A stretch of DNA of 64,000 nucleotides from Dermatophagoides farinae (GCF_024713945.1 NC_134684.1:2089001-2153000); one strand, 5' to 3'. Shown: positions 12,764 to 24,371, numbered from the stretch's first letter. Numbers and translations are program-made. Notes: generated by a model not told the origin, from the letters alone.

Positions 12764-14237
12764 CTGACCACACATATATCCATACACACACACACACACA
12801 TTAAATGTAAAAAAATGCGTGTGTGTTCAAAGTGGAAATAAAATCTAATAAATTATTCTCTCTCTCTCTCTCTCACTCTTTTATGTCATAAGAAATGATA
12901 TTCAAAAAAACAAAAAAAAAAAATTTCAGCAATTGTCATTATTTATCATTCATTACAATTTACTTGAAACAAAAAAAAAACAAAAAATAAGATTCATTTG
13001 GCTATAGATTTCACAATAATACAAATTTACAAATGTTTGATATCGATTTTTTTTTGTTTTGTTTTGTTTGGGTTTCTTCGTTTAGACTCTAAACTTTAGA
13101 GATATATATTATATTATATCATTGATTTGAACAAAAATTAATGAGAATGTACAAATTTATTTATTTTATTGTAGGAAGTAAATGATAATCACCATATACC
13201 ATGAAATATCTACCATTTTTTGCGGTATATTATCATCATCATCAAAATATCAGTATCATAAACCATTGATATATAGTTTGTAAAGTTTTTTTTTTCATAG
13301 TCTGAATTTAAGCCTCTCTCTCTTTCGCTCTTACTCTTGGTTTTGTTCATGTTCAACATTAAAGTCACGTAATGAATGGATGAATGAATGAAATAAATAA
13401 ATTTTTTTTAGTTAGCCCCATGATGAGTTCATTCTTTTTTTTATTATTTGTCTATATCTCTGTATGTGTAATGTGTGTGTGTGTGTGTGTGTGTAATGTA
13501 CGTTTTCCATCATCATTATCACATCACTATTCATAGATTATATAATAAATACAAGCGTCATAAAGAGATAGATATAAATTCATCATATCGGTATATCACA
13601 TGGTTTAGGTCAGTCTCATTAATTTTCTCTTGAATCTTCTCTCTCTCTCTCTCTTTTTTTTTGATGATAATCAATGAAACATTTGTAAGTCACTTTGAAT
13701 GAATGACGAATGACAATGATAGATTTCTAACCTCAAAAAAAAACAACATTGTGTTTATGGAAAAATCATTAAATGAATAATTTCATAATTTGCAAACGCA
13801 TTTATGTATGTATAATCTATATCGATAAAAAAAATTTTTTTTTTCACACTGACTACAACACAAACTTATATAATCAACAACAATTACATGGTGTTGTTGT
13901 GATGATATAATATTTTTCTCACATTTATCTTTTGGAAATCCATTTGGTACTTTTTATTTATTTATTTATTTTTTTTTTTTTTGGCTAGAAAGTATTTGTT
14001 TGTTTGTTTGGTTATCATCTTATAAGACAATTGTACGAAACAGAAAAAAAAAATTACTGCGCATTATTAAAGGAAAAAAATTTTTTTCATTTTTTTTTTC
14101 TATTATCTCATCAGGAACACCCCAACCCCATTGATTATGGAATTTATATAAAAATTCCATTATCCATTATTTTAAGCAACTAAATCATCAATTTTTTTTT
14201 GTATTGAATAATTATTATAAATTATGGCTAAATTCAT
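11905..14237. other. Gene-free divergent intergenic region
   Basis: About 2.3 kb between the starts of the PAN/ZP gene (-) and the astacin gene (+). It contains microsatellites (TTG run about 12734-12762, CA runs near 12625 and 12784, CT runs near 12860 and 13640, a TG run about 13466-13493), long A or T tracts, and a TATCGATA (DRE-type) motif at 13820-13827. The translated frames are low complexity. Promoters of both genes should lie here; no gene seen. Confidence 0.7.
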
Positions 14238-15162
14238 ATGGCTTCAAAAATCTTTTTGTCTTTTTTCTTGATTTTTAACTTATACATCATAACAACAACA
14301 TTGGCAGATGATTATAAAAGACATGTAAGAGTGTAATCGTAATAATAATTCTTGAATTTATAATAACTTATATATAATTCATATAATAGAATTATACGAT
14401 ATACCTATGGAAGAATGGCCGTATTCCATTTAAATTGGATGAATATCTGTGTAAATAAATTTTACTTTCAATATTTAATATTAATATAATCAATAATTTT
14501 GTTTTTCATAATTAGCCCATAAATATAAAGATATTATATTGGAATCAATGAATAATTTTCATCAATATACATGTATACGTTTTATTCCATATGAATCAAA
14601 ATATCATCATCATCACCATCATCATATATATTATTATACGAATATTATAAAAGGTAAAAAATTTTCAACAAAACCAGGAGTGGATAAAGAAAATTATGTT
14701 ACCACTGTAACCTTAAATCTTGATGAAGAAAATGGTTATAGACAACGATTAAGAGCCATTACACATGAATTGGCACATGTAGTTGGTTTATTTCATGAAC
14801 ATCAAAGACCTGATCGTGATCATTATATTAAATCAATACAAGAAACTTGTTCATGTACTTTTTTAGTTAATAATAAGGATTGGAATTGTAATCCATACAA
14901 AAATGTCCAATATTATAATGATTATCAACAACAATGGATCACAACGATTGATGATAAAAATACATCCAAATGGTTTGATGATTATTTTGATATGAAATCA
15001 ATTACTTACTATCCGGATTGTTTCATAAAAATAGACTCCATAAGAGATGAACCAATTTTTTATTATGAATTAAGTCTTTATGATATAAAAAAGATAAAAA
15101 AACTATACAACTGTAAACGAAGGAAAAGACCGATGAACAACAACAACAAAAAAATTTATTGA
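14238..15162 (+). CDS. Astacin-like zinc metalloprotease, small and divergent
   Basis: Three exons: 14238-14324, 14390-14450 and 14516-15162, with GT-AG introns and closing phases. The start at 14238 gives a clear signal peptide (MASKIFLSFFLIFNLYIITTTLA). An ATG at 14224 is out of frame and hits a stop. The mature-like part begins at once with YLWKNGRIPFKLDEYL, matching the astacin N-terminus, so there is essentially no propeptide. The zinc site HELAHVVGLFHEHQRPDRD fits HExxHxxGxxHExxRxDRD, with three His ligands and the catalytic Glu. The outer disulphide (TCIRF with LYNC near the end) is kept; the inner pair flanking the active site is missing and a His run from a CAT repeat replaces nearby sequence. 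The Met-turn SxMHY reads SITYY: Met is lost, the Tyr ligand kept. Astacins digest food proteins or process matrix and growth factors; this one may have altered activity. Confidence 0.82.
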
Positions 15163-15700
15163 TTTTGGACAATCTGTATCCGTAAATTTTGTTTAATCCA
15201 TTTTTGATAAATTGTACATACATATAGTGTATACAAAATCATGAATGAAAATTGTATGAATAAATGATGCCAATATCTGATGTCTGATTCATAATTATGA
15301 TTATCATGTTGTTGTTGCTGTTGCTGTTGCTGTTGGTTCATTTGTTGTGTATTGATTGAATTGGTACCATCAAAATCTTTATAATTTACAAATAGAAAAA
15401 TTTGTATCAATAAAAACCATATTAAAATAATGAAAAATTCATTACAAATATCGATATTTGATCGAATAAATTCCCAAAATGATCGCTGAACAAATCGTAC
15501 TTTTATACCATTTGGTTGACATTGACAAATATCACAAACAAAACGATTATTGGCAATAATACAATTGACAAGACAAACATAATGTATATATTTAATTGTA
15601 CCATTACAATGGCATGGACTAATTAATTTATTATCAATTTCATCTTGATCAGAATAACATATACGACATTGATTATTGTTTTTTATTGTATCATTATCAT

Positions 15701-15737
<37 letters not shown>

Positions 15738-15776
15738 AAAAATTCTAGTTGACATTATATATGTTGTTTTTTTCAA
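15156..15776 (-). CDS. MARCH-type RING-CH E3 ubiquitin ligase, membrane bound
   Basis: A single exon of 206 residues (or 199 if translation begins at Met8, 15755). After an AAC-encoded polyasparagine tract comes a C4HC3 RING-CH zinc domain: C38, C41, C56, C58, H66, C69, C82 and C85, with the H at position five that marks the MARCH family. Two hydrophobic segments follow (about residues 113-131, FFIILIWFLLIQIFLF, and about 170-190), as in MARCH ligases that ubiquitinate membrane cargo in the endosome/ER system. A Gln-rich loop lies between the membrane segments. The stop codon overlaps the end of the convergent astacin gene by 7 nt, so the two transcripts must overlap at their 3' ends. Which MARCH subgroup it belongs to cannot be decided here. 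Confidence 0.85.
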
Positions 15777-16066
15777 TATATTTATTTATTTATTAAATCT
15801 TTAAGTTCAGCAAAATCTATTTTTAAAATTTTTTTTTTAATACTAATTATAATAAAAACATTTGGATTCATTTATATGTGTTAAATTTTGATTTGCCCTC
15901 TCTCTCTCTCTCTCTCTCTTTCCATTCACTTGCTCATTGTTGGTTCGTAATTGAATTTAAATTATGATTAACAGAAAAATAATCAACGATTTTGTTTTTT
16001 GTTTTTTTGAAAATACAATCATCGTAATCAATCAATCAATAATGGAATGTGTTGGCAATAGTTAAG
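15777..16066. other. Short gap with CT microsatellite
   Basis: Holds a CT run at about 15898-15920 and AT-rich DNA. It should contain the 5' end of the MARCH-like gene and the 3' UTR of the inotocin gene. Nothing else seen. Confidence 0.6.
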
Positions 16067-16668
16067 TTAAAGATCATTGGAATCGTTCGATAATTGTGTA
16101 CAGGATTTATCAATAAAACAGCCATCTATATATAATATAATAATTGAATTAAGAATTGTGTAATTGAAAATTTTTTTTTTTTTTTTGCAGTAAAAAAAAC
16201 AAATGAAATATTTACCATTTGTACAGCATGTTGCATTCAATGCACATACACCTTTACCATTTGGTCCGCAAACAGTACCAGGATTCGTGCATAAAATTGG
16301 ATGATATGCTTCCAATGAACAGCGTGCAGCAGTAAAACCACCAATATTACATCCAGTCAATGGTGAACAACAGATATTCGGACCATAACATCGTCCAGAC
16401 AATGATGGACCACAACGTGTACACTTTATTTTGATTTTTTTTTGTTCATTGAAATTATAATTCATAAAACAATAAGAAAGATAAAATATTGACTTACCTC
16501 TCTAGCCAGATGATTCGATCCTAAATTAGATTCAGTCATAATGGAACGTTTACCGGCTCGTGGACAATTAGTAATGAAACAGCCACGAACATCATTGAAT
16601 AAACAGATCCATATTAAACACAATACAAGAATAATTTTCATCATTGAAAATGATTCTCGTCGAAACAT
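16067..16668 (-). CDS. Inotocin (oxytocin/vasopressin-like) and neurophysin precursor
   Basis: Three exons: 16668-16498, 16423-16216 and 16125-16067 (introns 74 and 90 nt), giving 145 residues. The leader MMKIILVLCLIWICLFNDVRG is followed directly by the nonapeptide CFITNCPRA, an amidation Gly and a KR cleavage site. The ring Cys1-Cys6 and the N5/P7/R8 positions match arthropod inotocin (CLITNCPRG). A short spacer leads to neurophysin, with its Cys pattern intact: CTRCGPSLSGRCYGPNICC, then C-x4-GC, CGPNGKGVCALNATCC and the third-exon DGCFIDKSC. The exon split of neurophysin into a large middle piece and a small last exon is as in other animals. The hormone acts through a G-protein-coupled receptor, in insects mainly on water balance or behaviour. 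Oddity: position 9 is Ala, not Gly. An upstream in-frame Met at 16764 exists; Met at 16644 would be the minimal signal-peptide start. Confidence 0.93.
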
Positions 16669-17890
16669 TGTTATGTTTTTTTTCCTAGTGATTCTTGAAA
16701 CAAAAAAAAATATTAAAGTAATGGTCAATAATAATATTCTTTCTGTGGATCGAATTGCAAACATACAGAGTATTTATATACAACCCAATCATCGATTTTT
16801 ATAACAAAACATCATCATCATCATCATAAATAAATTATTCATCATATACACAACTACAGATCGGATGAAACAATGACCGAAATTGATGAAAATATTCTCA
16901 CAAATATATCGATATAATCAATCAATCATCATCATCATAATAATAAGAATTTGCGTTGAAATCTTGTGATTATTTTTAATAATCATCGAAAAAAAATAAA
17001 AATTATCAATTATATCTAATATGAATGGCCAAAAACAAAACAAAAAAAAAAAAAAACGTCGACGTGGAATCCACAAAATAAATAAATCCCCATAATATTC
17101 TAGAATAATCGACCCAATAAAATGATGGAAACAATAATAAAAAATTTATTATTCACAATGACCATCATCATCATCATCATCAATTAAGATTTGGAAACAC
17201 CATGGATTAATTGTCTATATATATGACCTATATGAATATTTGTGGCAACCAAATGACGCATTTCCGACATGATCCTAAGATAAAAATATCAGAAATAAAA
17301 ACGAATAATAAAATATGAATGATATTCCAAAAAAAAATTATGATGAAATGAATAATAAAATTGATGAAAAAATATGGAAAAATATGTATATAATTTTGAA
17401 TTTTGAAAATTTTAATTTGTAAATCAATAACGAAAGATGGCGTTCTCATTTTTTTATGTTTATTGTTCAGCTGATATGATAAAATGATGATGATGATATA
17501 CGCTCGATAGTTGGCTATATTTTTTTTTTGTTTGTTTGTTTTGTTTTGCTTCGTTTTGTTTACATCTACATACCAATTAAATTGCCATTGATGACAATTC
17601 GACATTCAATGATAATGATTCATAAACAGTTTTTTTCTCTTTTCTTTATATTATATATGCATGAATGAGATTGTAATTTGATTCATTGGATACATTTTTT
17701 TTCACGGATGCCAAAATCGATTGTGTAAGTCTTCGATAATGTTGGCCAAGAATAATTTTCTAATCAATTTTAATTTTCAATTTTTTCATATATATGATCA
17801 AATGTTAGTGTCGTAACAACGCATCATCATCATAATCATATATTGATTAAGCATTTTATTTTCTGCTATAATAATAATTAACACATAATA
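16669..17890. other. Gene-free divergent intergenic region
   Basis: About 1.2 kb between the inotocin gene (-) and WDR44 (+). It contains CAT runs (about 16811-16828 and 17163-17182), a TATCGATA-type site near 16905, T/A tracts and scattered stop codons in all frames. No gene seen. The promoters of both neighbours should lie here. Confidence 0.65.
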
Positions 17891-20878
17891 ATGTCTAATA
17901 ATAAAGAACAACTGTGTAATGAAGATGAAACAATAAAATATGCCTCTGATTCTTGTTCATCAGATGATTCATCCAATTCGGAAGAATTTTATGATGCACC
18001 TGAAGTTATTCCATTGGAATTGGTCAATGATAATGACATTTCTAAACAAATACAATCAAATAATAACAACACTAATCATCCGGTATCATCATTGATGGCC
18101 GATAGTGGCATTTATTCCATGAATTCAAGTCATGTTGAACCATCTCAATCACCTGCAATCATGGAAACGATTGAAAACAAAATTGATTCTCTAAATTCGT
18201 CTGATAGAATCAAAAATGAATCTTTAATCGTTGAGCCCTTTTCAATATTAGCACCACTTCCTCCGCCAAGGTCTAGAAAAAAGAAAAATTTTATCAGAAA
18301 AACTAAAGCTTCTGATGAACTTGGCGAAACAAATACAGGCAATCATTCCTCAGCCGAAAGTCAAAGCGTCACTAATTCCATTGAATCTGCTACACATGGA
18401 TTTCAAATCCATGGACAAAATTTATCCAGCATTCTTGATGATATTGCTAGTATAAAAGGTGATTTAAGCATAACTGAATGTGATAAACAAAGTGCGTTCC
18501 ATGATGATATTATGGCTAACAAAGCAACAGAAAAAAAATTGAGTAAACAAGATTTCATTTTTTCTAAAGAACAGCTTGAAGAAATTTCAAGAAATTTAAT
18601 CACTAAAGACAACAATTTACCAAGTCCTAGTAGTAGTGGCAGCATCAATGCTCCTGAACCAGAATGTCTAATGACTGAAAGCACACAATCAAGCGATTCG
18701 AATCAAGTAGTTATGATGAATACGGCCAATAATGAAGAAATACAACATATCCAATCGGATGATATTATGCCCAAATGTTTAAATCCATTGAGTTTACATC
18801 TGATGAAGCTGACTAATACAGAAATGTCCAACACTTCAATGGAAAAGGAAACTTCATCTACAAGTTTAGCTGATTCAACATTCAAAAGTGTAACATCATT
18901 GATTTCTTCCACATTGAACGACATGAAAATCGAGAAAAAAGGAACTCTAGACAAAAAGAATAAAAAGAAATTATTAGATTCAATTGAAAATGACGATGAA
19001 TTTGATATCAATGATGATGATGACGAATATGATGAGTATGATAAAAATTATAGTGATTATAAAGATGGAAAATTGAAATCAAAAATTCGTGATTTAAAAC
19101 GTATCGGTTCTGGTCTAATCAAAGGCGTTAAAGGTGTGAAAGCTACATCGGCTAAAAGACGTTCCACATTTCATGTTGATCCAAATGAAGGTGATATAAT
19201 ACCGCCTGCACCACCACGTTATAAATTAAAAGTCAACCACAAAAGAGGAAGTGCTGATTTTGAAGGATTAAAATTAATACAAGAAATCAATGATTGTAAA
19301 GGAGCCATTTGGTGTATGAAATTCAGTAATTGTAGTCAATTATTAGCAGCTGCTGGTCAAGATCATCTTTTGAGAGTTTATTGTTCGCAAAAATCATGGA
19401 AATATTTTACACAATTACGAAACAAAGCTTCTGGTCAGCATGTTTCACCTAATTCTACTAGAGAACGTAGTTCAAATGGTGATTCTTTTGGTAGAAGCCA
19501 AACACAAAAATCATCATCATATTCACGCAATGGAAGTCTCAATACCTGTGATTCGCACAACAATTCATCTTCGTCATCTAATTCATCTGCATTGGCAAAA
19601 GAATTCTATAAAGATGAAGACAATACCTTGTCTGAAGAAGGTCCATTACTACTTTTCACCATATATCGAGGCCACACTGCCGATGTGTTGGATTTGGCTT
19701 GGTCAAAAAATCATTTTCTTTTGTCATCATCGATGGACAAAACTGTACGTCTTTGGCACATCACTCAAATTGAATGTTTATGTACATTCAGGCACATTGA
19801 TTTCGTAACCACTATTCAGTTTCATCCAAGAGATGATAGATATTTTCTAAGTGGTTCACTTGATGGAAAATTGCGTTTATGGAATATACCGGATAAACGA
19901 GTAACATTATGGAACGAAGTTCCATCATTGTCAAGCCAACGAGGTAGTGGTGGAATTAATAATGCTAGTGATTCAGATATGAATCCATCACATGGTCTTA
20001 TAACAGCATCATCGTTTGTTCAGAATGGAAAATTTGCTGTAATTGGTACCTATGATGGTCGAATAATTTTTTATACAACAGATCAATTAAAATATTTCAC
20101 TCAGATACATGTGAATAGCAAAAATTCGATCGGTTCATCAGCTGGCCAGACAGGTGCAGGTACTAGACGATTCCGTACGAATAAAGTAGCCGGTATCGAA
20201 AGTATTGATGCTAATAATAAAATATTGGTCACCACTAATGATTCACGTCTTCGATTGTATGATCTTCGTGATTTGTCATTAACATGCAAATATAAAGGCT
20301 GCATTAATCAATCTAGCCAAATTAAAGCATCTGTATCGCATGATCATAAATATATTATTTGTGGTTCTGAAAATAATTCATTTTATTTATGGCGTACCCA
20401 AGATAATTCGACCATTGGTCAGCGACGTGATCGTAATAAACAATATGAATGTATACGTTTGTTGAATATACCATTACAGCAAACGATTCCATCTGCAGTA
20501 TTTCCAGCTACTACTACAACAACTACAACTGAATTATCAACTTCATCCGGTGTTAAAAATGATTCTAACAATTCAACTTATACAATTCCTAACCAATCGG
20601 AAACAACAAAAGAAGGTAACACAATCATCAATAAAGTGAACAATGTTGAATCATCATCAATGGCTAAATCAAAAGAAAGTTTTGATCTTAATATTCAGCA
20701 GCCACCATCGATAGCATCATCGTCAACATCAGCACCGATGGCTAAATCGATTGCAGCCACCAAGATTGTTACATCGGCCATTTTTGCATCGGTACCCGGT
20801 CAAATTGAAGAAAAGGCTCGTTATATAATAGCTGCTGCAGATTTCAATGGATACATTCGAATTTTCAGTAAACATTAA
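17891..20878 (+). CDS. WDR44: WDR44 (rabphilin-11) Rab11-binding WD-repeat protein
   Basis: A single exon of 995 residues (the human protein has 913). The N-terminal half is disordered and Ser/Asp-rich, with an acidic-flanked EEFYDAPE (residues 31-38), the FFAT-like motif by which WDR44 binds VAP proteins at the ER, and a proline-rich LPPPRSRKKK. A DLKRIGSGLIKGVKGVKA segment precedes the propeller. WD repeats run from about residue 470 (GAIWCMKFSNCSQLLAAAGQD) through DKTVRLW, DGKLRLW, DGRIIFY, DSRLRLYDLRD and a last repeat that ends the protein (DFNGYIRIFSKH). WDR44 is an effector of GTP-bound Rab11 in recycling and tubular endosome export and in ciliogenesis control. The lack of introns over 3 kb is notable. 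It converges on JADE, with 48 nt between stops. Confidence 0.93.
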   Translation: MSNNKEQLCNEDETIKYASDSCSSDDSSNSEEFYDAPEVIPLELVNDNDISKQIQSNNNNTNHPVSSLMADSGIYSMNSSHVEPSQSPAIMETIENKIDSLNSSDRIKNESLIVEPFSILAPLPPPRSRKKKNFIRKTKASDELGETNTGNHSSAESQSVTNSIESATHGFQIHGQNLSSILDDIASIKGDLSITECDKQSAFHDDIMANKATEKKLSKQDFIFSKEQLEEISRNLITKDNNLPSPSSSGSINAPEPECLMTESTQSSDSNQVVMMNTANNEEIQHIQSDDIMPKCLNPLSLHLMKLTNTEMSNTSMEKETSSTSLADSTFKSVTSLISSTLNDMKIEKKGTLDKKNKKKLLDSIENDDEFDINDDDDEYDEYDKNYSDYKDGKLKSKIRDLKRIGSGLIKGVKGVKATSAKRRSTFHVDPNEGDIIPPAPPRYKLKVNHKRGSADFEGLKLIQEINDCKGAIWCMKFSNCSQLLAAAGQDHLLRVYCSQKSWKYFTQLRNKASGQHVSPNSTRERSSNGDSFGRSQTQKSSSYSRNGSLNTCDSHNNSSSSSNSSALAKEFYKDEDNTLSEEGPLLLFTIYRGHTADVLDLAWSKNHFLLSSSMDKTVRLWHITQIECLCTFRHIDFVTTIQFHPRDDRYFLSGSLDGKLRLWNIPDKRVTLWNEVPSLSSQRGSGGINNASDSDMNPSHGLITASSFVQNGKFAVIGTYDGRIIFYTTDQLKYFTQIHVNSKNSIGSSAGQTGAGTRRFRTNKVAGIESIDANNKILVTTNDSRLRLYDLRDLSLTCKYKGCINQSSQIKASVSHDHKYIICGSENNSFYLWRTQDNSTIGQRRDRNKQYECIRLLNIPLQQTIPSAVFPATTTTTTTELSTSSGVKNDSNNSTYTIPNQSETTKEGNTIINKVNNVESSSMAKSKESFDLNIQQPPSIASSSTSAPMAKSIAATKIVTSAIFASVPGQIEEKARYIIAAADFNGYIRIFSKH

Positions 20879-20902
20879 TTTGATAACAATTTTAAATAAG
20901 TT

Positions 20903-20924
20903 TTTATTTACAACAAAAAATAAA
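20903..20924. terminator. Interleaved poly(A) signals of WDR44 and JADE
   Basis: AATAAA on the plus strand at 20919-20924 (41 nt after the WDR44 stop) and AATAAA on the minus strand (TTTATT at 20903-20908, 19 nt after the JADE stop) lie inside the 48-nt gap. Each transcript must therefore run into the other gene's last exon. Confidence 0.6.
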
Positions 20925-20926
20925 TT

Positions 20927-23702
20927 TTATTTGACTTTATTTCGAAGAGGATATTTTCTACTCAAAGACGATGTATCGGTCGAATCTGGATGATCATGAT
21001 GTCTAAGTTTTTTGTACTGATGATGATTATTATTATTGTTATTGTTGCCATTCTGTGACAATGGTAAACGATCATCGGTTCCCGTTCGGATAATCATACG
21101 GCAATTGGATATTTTTGATGTAGGAGAAAAATGATGATGATCTATATCGCCATTCGAATTATTGATTTTTTCATTTGAATCTATATTTTCATTTTCATCG
21201 CCATTTATTGAAAGGCAAACGATCGGTTTTTGTAGCTGAGTATTCATAAGTTTTTTACCATTCTCATACGAACATTTCAGTAATGGTGTAATAGTTGTAT
21301 TATTTGAGAGGTTATTTTTCGACAGCTGCTTTTTTACTACTTTATCATCTTCAAAGTCTGATTTATCAGAATTTACAAGAATCTCATGATATTTGTCGAT
21401 AGATGATCCTTCGGTCGTTTCTTCTTCTTGACTATTACAATTGGATAGGGTAGACTTTCTTGATTTTGTAGGATTTAAATATACTCTTGCATATGGATTT
21501 TGTTTAGAAATCGGTGATCGTTTTAAACGTTTTAATTGTCTAAGCAAACTATTTGTTATTGAATTTTCAGAAGATCGACGCTTTGTGATGGCTGAAGTCG
21601 TAGCTTCAGTTTCGGGATTATTATTAATGGCATGTTGCGCAACTGGCATTTTTTCGGTCGAATTTCGATCTAAAACATTAGAATCAGATTTTTCCGGATA
21701 AATTGAATGATGTGTTATTATTTTGGAGAATAATTTTTGATGTTCCATCGATAAAGATTGACCACCATCCGATTTAATGGAAAGATCGGGATTGTCGACA
21801 AGATTTGATGTCTTTTGAAGAATCTCACGCTGTGTATTCAACCAATTCTGCTTGATTTTCTCACGTCTACAGACCATATAAGTTAATGTTCGTAATCGTT
21901 CCAGATGATAACGCAATAAAAGTATTCGATTTTTGTGAGATTTTAATTGTTCTTGGAATTTTTCCTCGAAAGTCATTTTGATCAATGAATTACCATAATT
22001 GGCCAAACGTTTCAACTTCCAATATTCATATATCAACTGTACAATCTGGTTCAATGATGTTTGATTAACAGAATAATTTTTAACAACTGAAAAAATTTCG
22101 CTATTATTTCCTATGATGCTATCATTATTGTTATAGATTTGAGAGATCTGTTTAAATAAAATATCTCATTAATCAAAATTTCTCACAAACACAAATGCTA
22201 AATTATACCTCTTGACAAATTTGATTGACATCGATATATTTCCAAAATTCACATTGTTGTGCATTCAATTTATCTTGTCCATCTGTTTCATTAGCATTTT
22301 CTCCAATGGAACCGGCATAAAAATCGATTTCGTTAATTTTAGTGTCACTATTAACAAAATAAAATAAATAACAATAAAATTAAAACTAATTGAGAAAAAT
22401 CATACTTGTTCTTTTTTTGGCTGGTACATTGTTTTGAATGTTTCTCGCAATATGATTTCAATCGAATTTCAGATTTTTCATCGGTCAAAACAATTTTCAT
22501 TTTTAACTTATGTTTAAATGCACAGGTTACATGATATGAACAACGACAATTTTTTTCCTAAACAAAATTCCAAAAAAAATGATAATGAAAATAAAGTCAA
22601 CATTTATAACAATGGATAGATACATACGGCACAAATGATGGGAGCACCTTTTTTAATATTACAAAGCGAACAAACCAGATTCCATCGCCAATTTGGAATC
22701 GATTTAATTTCAATAGGTTCGAGTATATTACAATCAATAAACTTTGCCTCAGGTATCCAATATACACAGGATACATGTGCCCATTTATTTAGTTTGGTTG
22801 TCGGTTTTAATGCTCCGCCTACATTCGGACACAATACACAAAGAGGTTTCTTTTTATTGGTATCTAATTCTTGACAAGATCTACAAAGCCAATCACCATC
22901 GGGAATTTCATCGATACCATAACAGGCTTGATGTACACATATATTGCAGAGATCACAAAAAACCATTTCATTTCCGTCTTCACCATCTGGATTCTGGCAA
23001 ACATCACACACAATATGCTCATCATATTCAATGCCAACTTGACGATCTTTAATATTTTCAGCACAATGTTGCTCAAATAGATTGATAACTTTTTCAAGAA
23101 AATTTTGTGATAGATCCAAATCGAGATCCGATTCACGAACGGTTTGAAGCCAACATATATCCTGTAAATCAAGTTCATAGCTAGATGTTTGGCGGTTATT
23201 CTCAGGAGTATTAATCGTCTGTAATAGAAAAAAATCATAATGAGTATTTCGAATATGTGATAAATATAAAAATCATACAGTTATCCATTCTTTAGGAAGG
23301 TTAAATTCTTTACTGCTTGATGAAGGAAGATCATTATTAATTTCACTTATCATTTCAACACTGGAATGTGGCAATGAATCTGGATTTACAGGAACCTGAA
23401 CTCCTTTTTCCCATTCTTCACGCCAAGAATCAAGAATGAGAAGATAATCATCACGATTTAATGTTTCATGATCGGGCAATTTCATAGCCGATATTAAATC
23501 TTTTCGTACCAATTCGGCCGGTTTCTTTCTATATTCTAGATTATAAATTCTAGATTTATTGAATGATTCGTTGAAAAAGTAAGAATCTAAGAAAAAATTG
23601 AATAAAAAGTTAATCATGTCTTTACTGTCCATTAAATTTACCATTTTTATATCGTTTTGAACTTTTTGGTTCACTGGGACCAGCGAAATCTTGTGATTTC
23701 AT
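20927..23702 (-). CDS. JADE/rhinoceros PHD-finger protein (HBO1 complex scaffold)
   Basis: Exons: 23702-23642, 23586-23279, 23218-22628, 22557-22406, 22347-22209 and 22147-20927. Phases close to 823 residues. The N-terminus holds the JADE signature KKPAELVRKDLISAMKLPD and EEWEKGVQVPVNPDSLP. A canonical PHD finger (about residues 194-239; VCDVCQNPDGEDGNEMVFCD, then HQACYG, then WLCRSC) is followed by an extended PHD (about 247-372) split across exons 3-4. A helical EPL-like region follows (IYEYWKLKRLANYGNSLIK; coil with FEEKFQEQL...LRYHLERLRTLTYMVCRREKIK), then a disordered tail. JADE proteins target the HBO1/KAT7 acetyltransferase to chromatin for histone H4 acetylation, transcription and replication licensing. 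An E2F-like site lies upstream. Drosophila has one member, rhinoceros; human has JADE1-3. Confidence 0.92.
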
Positions 23703-23768
23703 ATTTTTTTTTACTAAAATCAATCGAACTAGTTCGATTTAAACTTATATATGAAACAATAGTCCAAA

Positions 23769-23778
23769 TTGGCGCCAA
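23769..23778. promoter_or_regulatory. E2F-like site upstream of JADE
   Basis: TTGGCGCCAA, palindromic, 67 nt upstream of the JADE start codon. It fits the TTSSCGCC-type E2F/DP core and stands out in AT-rich DNA. Binding is inferred. Confidence 0.45.
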
Positions 23779-24362
23779 AAGTTTCAAAATCATACATGTG
23801 TAATGATCAATGGCTAGTGGTAATTGATTCAACAATGAAAAATGTTATATTGAACAAATTCAAAATTATTTTCAAGAATCAATAATATGACAACTAAATG
23901 AATGTCCATATGAGCAATTTTGTTTTGATGAAATTGTGGACGTGATTTGAACCATTGAGTATGACAGTATTGATTTTAGATATAAAAATCTTTATATTCT
24001 GTAAAAAATTTTAAAAACAATTAACAATATTTATTATTAAAAAAAAATCCATTATTAAAATAGTTGATGACAAATCATCATTCTATTATGTTTTGGGTAG
24101 AATAAAAAATCCAAAATCAATGATTACATTAATAAAAACTTACGTAAAAATGCACAGAATGAAGAAATTTTATAAATCAAAATGACATAAACAACCTTTC
24201 AATTATCTATTTTATTATTATGGAATATATAAATTGGAACGAAATTATGTCGATGGTGATAAACAATTATAAGTGGGGTGGTAAAAAAAAACAACTCGAT
24301 ATGTAGAAGGGGCGTGTTGTTAAAAAAAAAGACGTTATTAAAGACGACAAAGAATCTAAAAA

Positions 24363-24371
24363 GCGGGAAAA
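24363..24371 (+). promoter_or_regulatory. E2F-like site between JADE and COX18
   Basis: GCGGGAAAA, the reverse of TTTCCCGC, about 150 nt upstream of the COX18 start. This is a weak call from motif alone. Confidence 0.3.
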
